Shown: positions 6,189 through 16,079, numbered from the stretch's first letter. The stretch: 64,000 nt of DNA from an uncultured Spirochaetota bacterium (GCA_903821875.1 CAIJMU010000114.1:1-64000), one strand, 5' to 3'. Program-made: numbers and translations. Notes: generated by a model not told the origin, from the sequence alone.

Positions 6189-7034
6189 ATGGAATCCAGT
6201 TCAGGCGGCGCTGCGACGCAGCGGATCATCATCACGGGTGGCACCCGAGGTATCGGCGCCGGCCTCGTGCGCGCCTTCGCTGGCTCAGGCTGGGAGGTGC
6301 ACTTCAGTGGCCGCAGCGAGGCAAGCGTAAAGTCAGCCATGGAGGGCATGCCCATCGGTCTGGCCGATCGGGTCTCAGGCCATGCCTGTGCAGCCGACGA
6401 CGCAGAGGGCCTTTTGCGTCTGTGGGAAGGCGCTTCGCGCGCGGGCCGCGTCGATGTCGTCCTCTGCAACGCCGGTATCAGCTACAGCCGGCCCCGCTTC
6501 ACCGACCATAGCCCCCAGGAACTCCGCGATGTCGTGGCGAGCAACCTCATCGGCCCCATGGCTGCGGCACAGGTCCTCATCCCCAGGCTCGAGGCCCAGG
6601 GTGGGGGCTTTTTCTACGGAATGGAAGGTTACGGTTCCGGAGGCCAGATCCAGGCGGGCATGACCCTCTACGGCGCCAGCAAGTGCGCCCTGGCCTACCT
6701 CCTCCGTGCCCTGTCGGCGGAAAGCGCTGGAACTACAGTCGCAATTGGTGCATTGTCGCCCGGCATGGTGGTCACCGACCTCCTCTTGTCGGGCGAGGGT
6801 GGGCTCGCAGGCATCCGCGCCATGGACGAGGGCCGGAAGCGCATCTTCAACATCCTGGCGGACCGCGTCGAGACGGTCGCTCCCTGGCTCGCCGCCCGTG
6901 TCATGGAGGACGTCGCACGAGGCCCGAAGCCCGGCAGGCTCCTTCGCCACGACTGGCTCACGACGCCCAAGATCCTGGTCCGTTTCTTGACGGCGGGCAT
7001 CGCAAAACGCAATATCCTCGAAGGAGCTTCCTGA
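6189..7034 (+). CDS. Short-chain dehydrogenase/reductase
   Basis: Classical SDR of 281 residues. The nucleotide-binding motif TGGTRGIG is near residues 17-24, the structural CNAGIS follows in the middle, and the catalytic YGASK sits near residue 160. ATG at 6189 gives a normal family N-terminus; a longer frame to 6153 has no obvious ribosome site. Its stop overlaps the next gene's ATG (TGATG), so it is coupled to a polytopic membrane protein. The pairing suggests work on a lipid-like or membrane-associated substrate, which is inference. Confidence 0.85.
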   Translation: MESSSGGAATQRIIITGGTRGIGAGLVRAFAGSGWEVHFSGRSEASVKSAMEGMPIGLADRVSGHACAADDAEGLLRLWEGASRAGRVDVVLCNAGISYSRPRFTDHSPQELRDVVASNLIGPMAAAQVLIPRLEAQGGGFFYGMEGYGSGGQIQAGMTLYGASKCALAYLLRALSAESAGTTVAIGALSPGMVVTDLLLSGEGGLAGIRAMDEGRKRIFNILADRVETVAPWLAARVMEDVARGPKPGRLLRHDWLTTPKILVRFLTAGIAKRNILEGAS

Positions 7035-8155
7035 TGGCCGGAACCGCAAAGGGAGCCCAGAGCGGGCAGCTGGCGAAGCTGCTGCCAAAACAGTCGACCG
7101 GTATTATCGCAATTACACTATTCGCTGTCCTTATGACTCTGGCGGTCGCCCTCCTTACCCCCGCCCTCCAGCGCTTCGAGTCGCCGACGGCAGCCCTCAT
7201 CACCCGCGACGCCGACCTTCCCGCCGCTATGCGCGCTGCCCACTACGAGTGGAAGCTCAACGAACCGGGCTTTGCCTCGCGGGCCTCGGCCTGGGGCCTC
7301 TATGGGCTCCACCAGATCCTGTCCTGGGGAATGATAGCCTGGGGGGTGCGCCGCAAAAAGGCGCTCGGCGCAGCGGGGGGAGCGCGTTTCTCCGATAGGC
7401 TCGATCCTGCGGGCATTGGCTTCCTCGTGGTAAATGTGGTTTTCGGCCTCCTCCACCTCGTCCAGACCCAGCTCTTCTACGACGGCCTGGCGCAGGACGT
7501 GGCAGTAGTCTCGAGCCAGTACTCGGTCATCGTAATGCTGATATTGATACTCGTGATCCAGAACGACAGGAGGGGCCTCTTCTTCGGCCGGAAGGTCCCG
7601 ATGCCGAAGGCGGCAGTGGCCTTCATCAAGAAGTACCACGGCTACTATATCGCCTGGGCCCTCGTGTACACTTTCTGGTTCCACCCCATGACGGGAACCA
7701 TCGGGCACCTCGTGGGCTTTTTCTACATGCTCATGCTCCTCGGGCAGGGCGCCCTGTTGTTCACCAGGCTCCACGTCTCGCTCAAGTGGAGCGCCTTCCT
7801 GGAGGCCCTCGTGCTCATACACGGCGCAACGGTTGCCCTGGCCATCCAGCAGAGTCCCATCTGGATCATGTTCATGACCGGCTTCGGCTTCATGTTCATC
7901 GGGACGCAGCTCTGGGGCCTCAAGCTGTCCCGCACCATGAACATCGTCGCGGTCGGCCTTTATGCCGCGATCGTCATAGCCCTGTATTCCGGCTCGCTGG
8001 CTGGCCTCGGTCCCCTCTTTGCGCAGAAGCCAGCCAACATCCACCAGATCCTCTGGATTCCCGTAACCCTCTACGGCCTCGTGCCCGTATTCCTCGGTCT
8101 CGCGGCCCTCCTGGCCTGGATCGGGAGGCTCGCGAAGCCACAGCGGGGCGGCTGA
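7034..8155 (+). CDS. Polytopic membrane protein, unknown family
   Basis: Product of 373 residues with about ten hydrophobic segments, for example IIAITLFAVLMTLAVALL near the start, GIGFLVVNVVFGLLHLV, YYIAWALVYTFWFHPM and VFLGLAALLAWIG near the end. Several His lie in or beside membrane segments (LHQILSW, LLHLVQ, FWFHPM, LIHGAT), a pattern seen in membrane desaturases or haem proteins, but the classical His boxes are absent. Translation is coupled to the upstream SDR by a TGATG overlap. I do not recognise the family. Confidence 0.7.
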   Translation: MAGTAKGAQSGQLAKLLPKQSTGIIAITLFAVLMTLAVALLTPALQRFESPTAALITRDADLPAAMRAAHYEWKLNEPGFASRASAWGLYGLHQILSWGMIAWGVRRKKALGAAGGARFSDRLDPAGIGFLVVNVVFGLLHLVQTQLFYDGLAQDVAVVSSQYSVIVMLILILVIQNDRRGLFFGRKVPMPKAAVAFIKKYHGYYIAWALVYTFWFHPMTGTIGHLVGFFYMLMLLGQGALLFTRLHVSLKWSAFLEALVLIHGATVALAIQQSPIWIMFMTGFGFMFIGTQLWGLKLSRTMNIVAVGLYAAIVIALYSGSLAGLGPLFAQKPANIHQILWIPVTLYGLVPVFLGLAALLAWIGRLAKPQRGG

Positions 8156-8191
8156 GTTCAGCCGCCGCTGCCGGGCCAATGGGCACTAAGT

Positions 8192-9685
8192 TCAGATTCC
8201 CGGGGGCAGGCGGTCCTTCCAGGGCCGCGCCTCCTCGAGCTGGGAGGCGAGCCTGAACAAGCCCGCCTCGTCACCGTATTTTCCAACAAAGTGCATGCCG
8301 ATCGGCAGACCCTCGGGGCTCCAGTGCAGGGGCACCGACATGGCTGGCTGGCCGGTCACATTGAAGACCGCCGTCCAGGGCATGAACTCGAAGGTCTGGG
8401 CGGCCAGGGGCTTGATGATGCCCATGGCCTTCAGAAGTCCGCCACCGTCAAAGGCACCAATTACCCTGATCAGGGCCTTTTCACCGGCCGAGGGCTGGAG
8501 CGAGCCAACCTTCACCGGAGGCCTCGAGAGGGTGGGCGTGAGAAGCATGTCGTAGCCCTCCGCGAAGGCCGCGATCTGCCGTGAGGCAAGCTGGAGGTAG
8601 CGCGCCGCGGAGGCGTAGTCCTGGGCGCTCAGGGCCTTGCCGAGCATGCCGAGGCCGAAGCTTGAACGGTCATAGTCCTTCACCGAAATCCGCTTGCCCG
8701 CCGCGCGCGCCGTCTCCACGATATCGGCGCGCAGTTCCGCGGCGAGGATGGTGATAAAGGCCAGCGAGAAGGCCTCTCCGTCCACCGGAGGAGAGGCCTC
8801 GACCAGCTCGTGTCCGAGATCCTTCAGTATGCCCAGGGTTTCCGCGAGGCCCTTGAGGACCTCGGCATCGACGTTCTTTCCCATCAGCGGCTTGCCCGTA
8901 AAGGCGATGCGCAGCTTGCCCGGCTTTTTCGCCAGCTCGGCGAGGTAACTCCCCGTGGATGCGGGCGCATGATAGGGCGCCCCAATGTCGGCTCCCTGTG
9001 TCGCGTCGAGCATGGCCGCCGAATCCCTCACCGAACGCGTCAGCACGTGCTCGATGGCAAAGCCGTGCCAGGCCTCTCCGATGGCCGGTCCCGTAGGCGT
9101 GCGCCCGCGCGTGGGCTTGAGCCCGAAGAGGCCGCAGGCAGAGGCCGGAATGCGGATCGAGCCTCCGCCGTCCCCTCCCGAGGCCAGGGGCACAATGCGC
9201 GCTGCGACCGACGCTGCCGAGCCTCCCGAGGAACCTCCCGGCGTGCGCGTCGTATCCCAGGGATTGCGCGCTGCCCCGAAGGCCACCGGCTCGGTGTAGG
9301 GGGTAAGCCCGAACTCTGGGGTATTGGTCTTGCCCAGGATGACGACGCCCGCCTTTTTCCAGCGCTTGACGAGCTCGCTGTCCACCAGGGCGGGAATGTT
9401 CTTGAGGAGGCGGTTGCCGGAACTCGTGGGCACGCCCGCGACAGTGGCCAGGAGGTCCTTTACGAGGAAGGGCACGCCAGCGAAGGGCCCATCTGGAAGC
9501 GGCCCTTTTGCTGCCGCCCTCGCCTCTGCATAGAGCTTTGTCACCACGGCGTTGATGGCGGGATTGTGCTTTTCGATCCGGGCGATGGCCTCCTCGACCA
9601 GTTCGGCAGCGCTCACTTCCTTCCGCCGGACGAGATCGGCGAGGCCTAGGCCATCATGCTTGGGATAGTCGGGGAAGGCTGCCAT
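8192..9685 (-). CDS. Amidase-signature family hydrolase
   Basis: Product of 497 residues, the usual length. The Ser-cisSer-Lys triad can be read as Lys76 (FLVKDL), Ser152 in GGSSGG and Ser176 in GGSIRIPAS. The signature stretch runs through [12 protein letters not shown]. Family members hydrolyse amides, including nylon oligomers and acylated amines. GatA of the transamidosome belongs here too, but no gatB/gatC are near, so a stand-alone amidase is more likely. It converges with the membrane protein upstream and is divergent from radA. Confidence 0.85.
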   Translation of the reverse strand: MAAFPDYPKHDGLGLADLVRRKEVSAAELVEEAIARIEKHNPAINAVVTKLYAEARAAAKGPLPDGPFAGVPFLVKDLLATVAGVPTSSGNRLLKNIPALVDSELVKRWKKAGVVILGKTNTPEFGLTPYTEPVAFGAARNPWDTTRTPGGSSGGSAASVAARIVPLASGGDGGGSIRIPASACGLFGLKPTRGRTPTGPAIGEAWHGFAIEHVLTRSVRDSAAMLDATQGADIGAPYHAPASTGSYLAELAKKPGKLRIAFTGKPLMGKNVDAEVLKGLAETLGILKDLGHELVEASPPVDGEAFSLAFITILAAELRADIVETARAAGKRISVKDYDRSSFGLGMLGKALSAQDYASAARYLQLASRQIAAFAEGYDMLLTPTLSRPPVKVGSLQPSAGEKALIRVIGAFDGGGLLKAMGIIKPLAAQTFEFMPWTAVFNVTGQPAMSVPLHWSPEGLPIGMHFVGKYGDEAGLFRLASQLEEARPWKDRLPPGI

Positions 9686-9782
9686 CGGGGGCTCCTTAGC
9701 AAAAGTTGTCTGGTTTGCAGTGTGACCGAGCCAATCCCGGGCCGCAAGAGCCAGGAGCCCCTCCCCTACCGCGGGCTTCCCG

Positions 9783-9812
9783 TTGCTAGCGCTGGCCCTC
9801 CCCGGTTACAGT
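9783..9812 (+). promoter_or_regulatory. Candidate promoter for radA (leaderless arrangement)
   Basis: TTGCTA at 9783-9788 and TACAGT at 9807-9812, spacing 18. The ATG is eight bases after the -10 element and there is no Shine-Dalgarno, so the transcript would begin at or within two or three bases of the start codon. Confidence 0.4.
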
Positions 9813-9820
9813 AGCGCCCA

Positions 9821-11236
9821 ATGGCTAAGTCAAAGGCCGCCAAGGCCCTGGTCTTCCGCTGCGTCTCCTGCGGCCACGTCGAAGTGAAATGGCTCGGGCG
9901 CTGCCCGGGCTGCGGCGAGTGGAACAGCCTCAGGGAATCCACAGCCAAGGGCGACGAGGGTCCCGAGCGGGCGGGAGAAAGCTTTCCCGTGCCCATTGGC
10001 GCGATAGACGCCAGCGAAGCCTCTCGCATGAGCACGGGCCTCGGTGAGTTCGACCGGGTGCTCGGCGGCGGCCTCCTCCGCGGTTCTGCCATCCTCATCG
10101 GGGGAGAGCCGGGCATCGGGAAATCCACACTCCTCCTCCAGGTCGCGGCCTCCTGCGCTGTCAGCGGAAGGGTTCTGTACGTGTCCGGCGAGGAGTCCCC
10201 CGCACAGATCCGCATGCGGGCGGGCAGGCTCGACGCCGTGCGGGAGGGCCTCGAGGTCTTCGCCTCCGGGAACCTTGCCACCATCAGGGCAGCCCTCGAT
10301 TCCTTAAGGCCCACGGTCGTCATAGTTGATTCAATCCAGACCCTCTGGTCCGACGAGGCGGGCTCGGTGCCCGGCACGGCCAACCAGATCAAGTTCTGCG
10401 CGCAGGAACTCGTGGGCTGGGCCAAGGCCCACGACTCGAGCCTCTTCCTCGTGGCCCACGTCACCAAGGACGGCCTCATCGCCGGGCCCAAGGCGGCGGA
10501 GCACCTGGTCGACGCGGTACTCTCCTTCGAGCAGGGTGAGGGCGACATCCGCGTGCTGCGCGCCGCGAAGAACCGTTTCGGCTCGGTCGACGAGATCGGG
10601 CTGTTCAGGATGGGTCCGAAGGGCCTGTCGGAACTCCTCGACCCCAGCGGCCTCTTCCTGGTCAGGCGCGAATCGGGCTTGCCCCCCGGTGTGGCTGTCG
10701 CTCCCGTGCACGAGGGCTCGCGCGTGCTCCTGGTCGAGATCCAGGCCCTCGCCGTCCCGGCCAAGGCCGGCTTCACGCGCGTCTACTCCGACCGCATCGA
10801 GGTGGCGCGGGTGTCGCGCATCGCGGCCGTGCTGGAAAAGCACGCGAACATGCGCCTGTCGGACAACGACCTCTACGTCAACGTCGCGGGAGGCATGCGG
10901 CTCACCGAACCGGGCATCGATCTTGCCGTAGCTGCGGCGCTCTGGTCTGCACGCACGGGCCAGGCCCTGCCCTCTGGCGCGGCGCTGGCCGGAGAGCTCT
11001 CGCTGGCGGGGGAGGTCAGGCCCGTCGTGCAGATGCGGAAGCGCGCGAGGGCTGCCGCCAACCTGGGCTTCGGCCTGGTGCTCGGGCCCGCCGACGAGTA
11101 CGGCAGCCCCGATCCCGGCGATAAAGGCGCTGAGAAAGACACAAGTGACTGGAAGCGGGTCTCGGACCTCGGGGGGGCCTTGAAAGCCCTCTTCGGCGGC
11201 ACTGGCCCGAAGGCGACAAAGGGAGAGAAAGCATGA
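9821..11236 (+). CDS. radA: DNA repair protein RadA (Sms)
   Basis: Product of 471 residues. It opens with the four-Cys zinc finger (Cys14, 17, 28, 31) and has the Walker A GGEPGIGKST with Lys101. The RadA-specific KNRFG motif lies near residue 250, and the C-terminal third is the Lon-protease-like domain (GMRLTEPGIDLAVAAA). RadA is a hexameric branch-migration helicase in recombination. No ribosome-binding site is visible before the ATG; a promoter sits immediately upstream. The stop overlaps malQ by four bases, so the two genes are cotranscribed despite unrelated roles. Confidence 0.95.
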   Translation: MAKSKAAKALVFRCVSCGHVEVKWLGRCPGCGEWNSLRESTAKGDEGPERAGESFPVPIGAIDASEASRMSTGLGEFDRVLGGGLLRGSAILIGGEPGIGKSTLLLQVAASCAVSGRVLYVSGEESPAQIRMRAGRLDAVREGLEVFASGNLATIRAALDSLRPTVVIVDSIQTLWSDEAGSVPGTANQIKFCAQELVGWAKAHDSSLFLVAHVTKDGLIAGPKAAEHLVDAVLSFEQGEGDIRVLRAAKNRFGSVDEIGLFRMGPKGLSELLDPSGLFLVRRESGLPPGVAVAPVHEGSRVLLVEIQALAVPAKAGFTRVYSDRIEVARVSRIAAVLEKHANMRLSDNDLYVNVAGGMRLTEPGIDLAVAAALWSARTGQALPSGAALAGELSLAGEVRPVVQMRKRARAAANLGFGLVLGPADEYGSPDPGDKGAEKDTSDWKRVSDLGGALKALFGGTGPKATKGEKA

Positions 11237-13329
11237 AATATGAGGATCGGGGGCGACCCCGGGCTGGAATCGTGGCGGCGCTCAGCGGCCTCCGGAGCGA
11301 AGCGTCGCCCGCCTGCGGGGAATTCCCGGATCTGGCGCTGCTCGGCAAGCTGGCGGCTTCCTGGGATTTCGGTCTCGTGCAGCTCCTCCCGGTCAATGAC
11401 ACAGGTTCGACGCCCTCTCCCTACATGGCCCTCTCGGCCTTCGCCCTCCACCCCCTCTTCATCAGTCTCGGAGCCCTGCCCGAGGCTGCACCGGAAGGCC
11501 CCGCCGCCCCGATCGTGAAAAAAGCCCAGGTCCGGGCCAGAAAGCGAAGGGACGAAGAGCGCCTCGACTATGGAAGCTATTATGATGAAAAGCTCAGAGT
11601 ACTGAGGGATGTCTTCGACCTGGCCTACGGCACGGGGATTGCCGACCCGGGGTCAGCCAGGGACCTCGACAGGGCGCTCGCAGGCATCCAGGGCTATCCA
11701 GACTGGCTCGAAGCCAATGCCTGGGTAAAGCCCTACGCCATCTTCTCGGAGCTCAAGCGGCGCGAGGGCGGCAAGCCCTGGTGGGAATGGTCGAGCCACT
11801 CGACGGTGACTACGGCGACCCTCACGACCCTGTGGTCGGAGCCGGAACTCGTACCAGGGACCCGTTTCAACGCCTGGCTCCAGTTCCGTGCCGAGGAGCA
11901 GTTCGGTGCGGCCACGCAGTCCCTGCGAGCCGGAGGCATCGAACTCCTCGGGGACATCCCCATCCTCATCGCCAAGGATTCCGCCGACGTCTGGGCCGAC
12001 CGGGCGATCTTCAGGCTCGACGTTTCGGCGGGTTCGCCTCCCGATGGGGAAAACCCCCTGGGCCAGAGCTGGGGTTTCCCCGCGTACAACTGGAGGGAGC
12101 TCGAAGCGCGCAATTATGACTTCTGGCGCAAGCGCCTTGCGGTGGCTGCCCGCCACTACTCAGCCTACAGGATCGACCACGTCCTCGGATTCTTCCGCCT
12201 GTGGACGAGTGGCGCACGCGAGCGCAATGCCTGGCTCGGCCACTTCCTCCCGACTCTCCCTGTCAGCCGGGCAGAACTTGCCGCACTCGGCTTCGACGAT
12301 GGCCGCGTCCGCTGGCTGTCGCGGCCCCACCTTCCCCTTTCAGCCCTCCGGGATGCCGCCGGCGGCAACGGACAGTCGCTGGATCGCGCGATATCAACGC
12401 TGCTCGACCGCATCGGAAACGAGGAGTTGTTCCTTTTCCGTGCCGACATCCTGGGCGAGGAGGATATCCATGCGCGTCTCGGGGACCTTCCCGGGCAGCT
12501 CTGCGAATGCCTCTGCCGCGCCTGGCGCGACCGCGCCCTCCTCGAGATTGCCCCGGACAGCTTTGTCGCGACTCCTGCGTGGCGTGACAGCACTTCCGGG
12601 AGAAGCCTCTCGGGCGGCGAGCGCGATGCCCTCGGCAGGCTCGTCGAGACGCGCGGCTCTGAATCGATGGGCCTCCACGAGGGCAATGGCCGGAAGATAC
12701 TCGAGGTCCTGACCGCGTCGAGCGACATGCTCGCGACGGCAGAGGATCTTGGAGGGATCCCTCCCTACGTTCCCCGTGTCCTTGAGTCCCTCGACATCCT
12801 CGGCCTCCGCGTCCAGAGGTGGACGCGGCGCTGGAACGAGAGGGGCCAACCCTTCGTGCCCCTGTCCGACTATCCCGAAGCCTCGGTAGCCTGTCCTTCG
12901 GTGCACGACTCGAGCTCGCTCCGACAGTGGTGGGAGCGCGAGGCCGACCAGGAAGCAGTCTGGTCCTGCGCCGCGGAAGCCCTGGGCCTGGTGTCGGGAA
13001 ATCCCCCTCCCCTCCTGGGCTGCGCCGAAGCCCGCTTCCTCAACGAGGCCCTCGCCTCCTCTGCGTCCCGCATCGTGGTTTTCCCCATCCAGGATCTCCT
13101 TGCGATGTCAGGGGCATGGCGGGGCCCCGACCCGGCCGCCGAGCGGGTCAATGTTCCCGGAACAGACAATGCCTGGAATTGGGGCTATCGAATTCCGGGC
13201 ACGCTGGAGGGCATCACCGCCGATGGGAGCCTGGCCGAGGCGGCCCGCGCAGTGGCCGGCAGGCGCCGCGGGCAGGCGCCGGGCCGGACTGGCGCCACGG
13301 TGGATGATCGCCGGACGCTGCCGGCATGA
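11233..13329 (+). CDS. malQ: 4-alpha-glucanotransferase (GH77)
   Basis: Product of 698 residues. GH77 enzymes transfer maltodextrin chains in glycogen and maltose metabolism. The catalytic residues are readable: nucleophile Asp315 in YRIDHVLGFFRLW, acid/base Glu504 in AEDLGGIPPYV, and the third carboxylate Asp559 in VHDSSSL. The GDIPI and AKDSADVWAD blocks are also typical. It is longer than classical amylomaltases (about 500 residues). The extra length sits mainly in an insertion at about residues 93-220 and in a Pro/Arg-rich C-terminal tail. It overlaps radA by ATGA. Confidence 0.9.
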   Translation: MKYEDRGRPRAGIVAALSGLRSEASPACGEFPDLALLGKLAASWDFGLVQLLPVNDTGSTPSPYMALSAFALHPLFISLGALPEAAPEGPAAPIVKKAQVRARKRRDEERLDYGSYYDEKLRVLRDVFDLAYGTGIADPGSARDLDRALAGIQGYPDWLEANAWVKPYAIFSELKRREGGKPWWEWSSHSTVTTATLTTLWSEPELVPGTRFNAWLQFRAEEQFGAATQSLRAGGIELLGDIPILIAKDSADVWADRAIFRLDVSAGSPPDGENPLGQSWGFPAYNWRELEARNYDFWRKRLAVAARHYSAYRIDHVLGFFRLWTSGARERNAWLGHFLPTLPVSRAELAALGFDDGRVRWLSRPHLPLSALRDAAGGNGQSLDRAISTLLDRIGNEELFLFRADILGEEDIHARLGDLPGQLCECLCRAWRDRALLEIAPDSFVATPAWRDSTSGRSLSGGERDALGRLVETRGSESMGLHEGNGRKILEVLTASSDMLATAEDLGGIPPYVPRVLESLDILGLRVQRWTRRWNERGQPFVPLSDYPEASVACPSVHDSSSLRQWWEREADQEAVWSCAAEALGLVSGNPPPLLGCAEARFLNEALASSASRIVVFPIQDLLAMSGAWRGPDPAAERVNVPGTDNAWNWGYRIPGTLEGITADGSLAEAARAVAGRRRGQAPGRTGATVDDRRTLPA

Positions 13330-13340
13330 GATGCTTCTCA

Positions 13341-13369
13341 TTGACGGGCCTGAAGGAAGCGGGTTAGAT
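13341..13369 (+). promoter_or_regulatory. Candidate promoter for the GATE-domain gene (leaderless arrangement)
   Basis: TTGACG at 13341-13346 and TTAGAT at 13364-13369, spacing 17. The ATG follows eight bases after the -10 element and no Shine-Dalgarno fits between. Confidence 0.45.
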
Positions 13370-13377
13370 TCCTGCCT

Positions 13378-14340
13378 ATGATGTCCGACAAGGCAGAGCT
13401 GCCAGCCCGCGTCGCCGCAGCGGCCGTGCAGAGCCTCAGGGTCTCCATCCGTACCATCTGGTTCCTCCTGGGCATCGTGATTCCCGTCACTCTTGTGGTC
13501 GCCCTCCTCGAGTGGAGCGGCCTGCTCAGGGCACTGGCAGGCTTGGTCTCGCCGCTCATGCGCCTGGTAGGCCTTCCCGGCGAGGCCGCCCTTGTCATCA
13601 TCTCCTCAGTGTTCCTGACCATCTACAGCGCCATCGCCGTAGCAGGTTCGCTCGCCCTCGACCTCCGCGAAGCCACCATCCTCGCCTTCATGTGCCTGAC
13701 AGCGCATAACCTCATCGTCGAGACCGCCGTGATGCGCAAGACCGGATCCTCGGCCATAAAGATGATCGTGCTCAGGCTCTTCCTGGCCATCGCGAGCGCC
13801 ATCGTGCTCAACCTTTTCCTGCCGGGCTCGCTGTCCGCCCGGAGCTTCTCCGCAGCAGCCTCGGCCACCAGGCTGGCCTTTCCCGACATGCTGGCCACCT
13901 GGGCCATGTCGACCCTGTCCCTGTCCCTCAAGATCGGAATCATCGTACTTGTGATAATGATGATCCAGGGCTTCTTCGAGGAATTCGGGGGCATGAAATG
14001 GCTGTCGAGGCTCTTCGCACCGGCGATGCGGGTTTTCGGACTGCCAGCCTCCATGAGTTTCCTGTGGATCGTGATCAACTTCGTCGGTTATTCCTACGGG
14101 GCGGGCATCCTCGTCAAGGAGATAGACGAAGGGCGGATGAAGCCGCAGGACGGCGACCTCCTCAACCACCACGCGGGAGCCTGCCACTCCCTTCTGGAGG
14201 ACACCACGCTCTACGTGGTGCTGGGCATTCCCATCCTCTGGATAACCCTTCCCCGCATCCTCCTCGCCATCATCGTGGTCTGGGCAGAGCGCGGCAGGAG
14301 AAGATATTTCCGGAGATCCTTCCGCGCGGGCATCGCCTAA
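13378..14340 (+). CDS. Nucleoside-recognition (GATE) domain membrane protein
   Basis: Product of 320 residues with roughly eight membrane segments in two halves, each resembling the GATE domain found in nucleoside transporters and spore-maturation proteins SpmA/SpmB. First half: LVIISSVFLTIYSAIAVAG followed by FMCLTAHNLIVETAVM. Second half: INFVGYSYGAGILVKE followed by LLNHHAGACHSLLEDT. The internal repeat of the N/H-x-L-x-E-T pattern is a hallmark. Such proteins may move nucleosides or small solutes across the inner membrane; the substrate is unknown. A second ATG at 13381 is equally possible. Confidence 0.8.
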   Translation: MMSDKAELPARVAAAAVQSLRVSIRTIWFLLGIVIPVTLVVALLEWSGLLRALAGLVSPLMRLVGLPGEAALVIISSVFLTIYSAIAVAGSLALDLREATILAFMCLTAHNLIVETAVMRKTGSSAIKMIVLRLFLAIASAIVLNLFLPGSLSARSFSAAASATRLAFPDMLATWAMSTLSLSLKIGIIVLVIMMIQGFFEEFGGMKWLSRLFAPAMRVFGLPASMSFLWIVINFVGYSYGAGILVKEIDEGRMKPQDGDLLNHHAGACHSLLEDTTLYVVLGIPILWITLPRILLAIIVVWAERGRRRYFRRSFRAGIA

Positions 14341-14346
14341 GCGCGC

Positions 14347-15336
14347 CTAGGCGCCCTGGAAGAGGAGCCACTCCGACAGGAGCGTCGCCGTCGACAGGAG
14401 GCCCGCGAATTCCAGGACGGCGAGGGCGGCGAAGAAAGCCCCCGTGACCAGGGCGACGCGGCCCTTGGAGCCTCTCCAGGCAAGGACGGAGCGTACAATC
14501 ATCGCAATTGCGAGTATCAGCCAGGCTCCACCCGACCAGAGGCGGGCGGCATCGGGGTGGGCCCCTGCGGCCGACTGCAGGGAAAAGCCGAGGTTCACCG
14601 CCGCCGAGCTGATGGCCGAGAGGCGGCCCACGATCATCACAATGCCTATTACCACCAACAGGAGCCCTGAGACGATCCGCACTTCCCGGGCCCTGCGCCT
14701 GAAGAAATCAAGGAGGGGCTTGAGCCGGTCGAAGAAGAGGCCGACGGCGACAAAGGGCAGGGCCAGGCCGGCGGAGTAGGCCAGGAGGAGGAACAGCGAT
14801 TTCACGAGGTCGCTCTCCCTGGCGGCGAAGAGGAGGATCGAGGCAAGGATGGGACCGATGCAGGGCGACCACCCCGCAGCGAAGGCCATGCCGAACAACA
14901 CCGCTCCGAAGAGGCCGCGCGGCCTGTTGCCGGGATGGAATCGCGCCTCGAGGTTGAGGAGCTTGACCACGTCAAAGAGGAGATTGAGGCCCAGAAGCGT
15001 AACCACGGCACCCGCGACGATGGCGATGATCCTCGCGGGTGGCAGGCCGCCTCCCGCGGCAAGGCCGAGCTTCGGGACTCCGCCACCGAGCAAGGCACCT
15101 CCTCCTGCGAAGAGCAGCCCCAGCAGCGCAAAAACGATGGTGAAGCCCAGCGTGAAAGCGAGCGTACGGGCAAGCACGCTGCCCCGGGCCTTCCCCTCAC
15201 GGATGTCCGAGAGCCCATAGCCTGAAATAAAGGACAGGTAGCCGGGAATCAGGGGCAGGACGCAGGGCGAAAGAAAGGACAAAAGACCCGCGCCGAAGGC
15301 GACGAGGAAGCCGATGTCAGCGGCGCCAGGATTCAT
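14347..15336 (-). CDS. ccdA: CcdA-type transmembrane thiol-disulfide reductant carrier
   Basis: Product of 329 residues. CcdA carries electrons from cytoplasmic thioredoxin to periplasmic thiol proteins. The two redox Cys are Cys25 in SFLSPCVLPLIPGYL and Cys159 in GWSPCIGP, each at the start of a membrane helix as in the family. Classical CcdA has about 230 residues; this one has a longer loop after the first three helices and extra C-terminal hydrophobic segments. It starts seven bases after the stop of tlpA, its likely electron acceptor, on the same strand. Confidence 0.88.
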   Translation of the reverse strand: MNPGAADIGFLVAFGAGLLSFLSPCVLPLIPGYLSFISGYGLSDIREGKARGSVLARTLAFTLGFTIVFALLGLLFAGGGALLGGGVPKLGLAAGGGLPPARIIAIVAGAVVTLLGLNLLFDVVKLLNLEARFHPGNRPRGLFGAVLFGMAFAAGWSPCIGPILASILLFAARESDLVKSLFLLLAYSAGLALPFVAVGLFFDRLKPLLDFFRRRAREVRIVSGLLLVVIGIVMIVGRLSAISSAAVNLGFSLQSAAGAHPDAARLWSGGAWLILAIAMIVRSVLAWRGSKGRVALVTGAFFAALAVLEFAGLLSTATLLSEWLLFQGA

Positions 15337-15343
15337 TCGGTCC

Positions 15344-16024
15344 TCATTTTGCTATGAGTTCCTCGAGGAGGGCCAGCACTTCGGGCGTGTCATACTGGCG
15401 GGAGCCCTGAATGCCTGCGATCGCCTTCCCGTCCTTCCCGAAGATGTAGGTGGTCGGAATAGAGCTCGCGTTGAAGGCAGTCCCGAGCTTACTGTCCGGA
15501 TCGAGGTAGATCGGGTAGCTGTATTTCTGGAGGGCGATGAACTTCGCAACTGTGTCCTTGGTCTCGCCGACGCTGATGGCCATGATTTCGAAGGCCTTGC
15601 CCTTCATTTTCCTGGAGAGGATCTCGATGGATGGCATCTCCGCGCGGCAGGGCGGACACCAGGTCGCCCAGAAGTTGAGCAACACGACCTTGCCCTTGAG
15701 CTTGGACAGTGTCGCCGAGCCGCCGTTCAGGGCCTCGGTGGAAAAATCGCCCGCATCGACAGGAACGGGGAATACATAGAAGCCGAGCTGTTCGAAGCGA
15801 TCTGCGTACCAGGGACGTGGGACCTGCGAGGCGACGACAGGGGTAGCGATGACGCCAGTGCCAGCTGAGCTGGCAGCGCCAGAAGTGGCGGTCCGGGCCT
15901 GGGCGCTGGAAGCGCCAGAGGGGAAGGCTGAAGAGTGTCCCGGCCCCGTGGATTTCCCGCAGGAAACCCCGAGCACAAGGCTGGCAACGATAATGATTCC
16001 TGCAAGGCTCCTGGTTCGGCTCAC
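15344..16024 (-). CDS. tlpA: Thioredoxin-fold lipoprotein, TlpA/ResA type
   Basis: Product of 226 residues. The GTG at 16024 is chosen because AGGAGG lies four bases upstream; an in-frame ATG at 16042 would place that ribosome site inside the gene. The signal sequence VSRTRSLAGIIIVASLVLGV leads to a Cys (VSCGKS) that could be lipidated. A long Ser/Ala-rich linker follows, then the thioredoxin fold with WCPPC (Cys123 and Cys126) and the cis-Pro region SIPTTYIF. It is periplasmic, reducing disulfides or apocytochrome c with CcdA as donor. It precedes ccdA in the same transcript. Confidence 0.85.
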   Translation of the reverse strand: MSRTRSLAGIIIVASLVLGVSCGKSTGPGHSSAFPSGASSAQARTATSGAASSAGTGVIATPVVASQVPRPWYADRFEQLGFYVFPVPVDAGDFSTEALNGGSATLSKLKGKVVLLNFWATWCPPCRAEMPSIEILSRKMKGKAFEIMAISVGETKDTVAKFIALQKYSYPIYLDPDSKLGTAFNASSIPTTYIFGKDGKAIAGIQGSRQYDTPEVLALLEELIAK

Positions 16025-16079
16025 AATCCCTCCTATCAACATAGTGAAAATAATATATTTCCAAAGACGATGCAAGGAC

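Noticed and set aside
8192-9685. GatA subunit of the Asp/Glu-tRNA amidotransferase
   Set aside because: The amidase signature is shared, but gatB and gatC are not adjacent and the flanks are unrelated.
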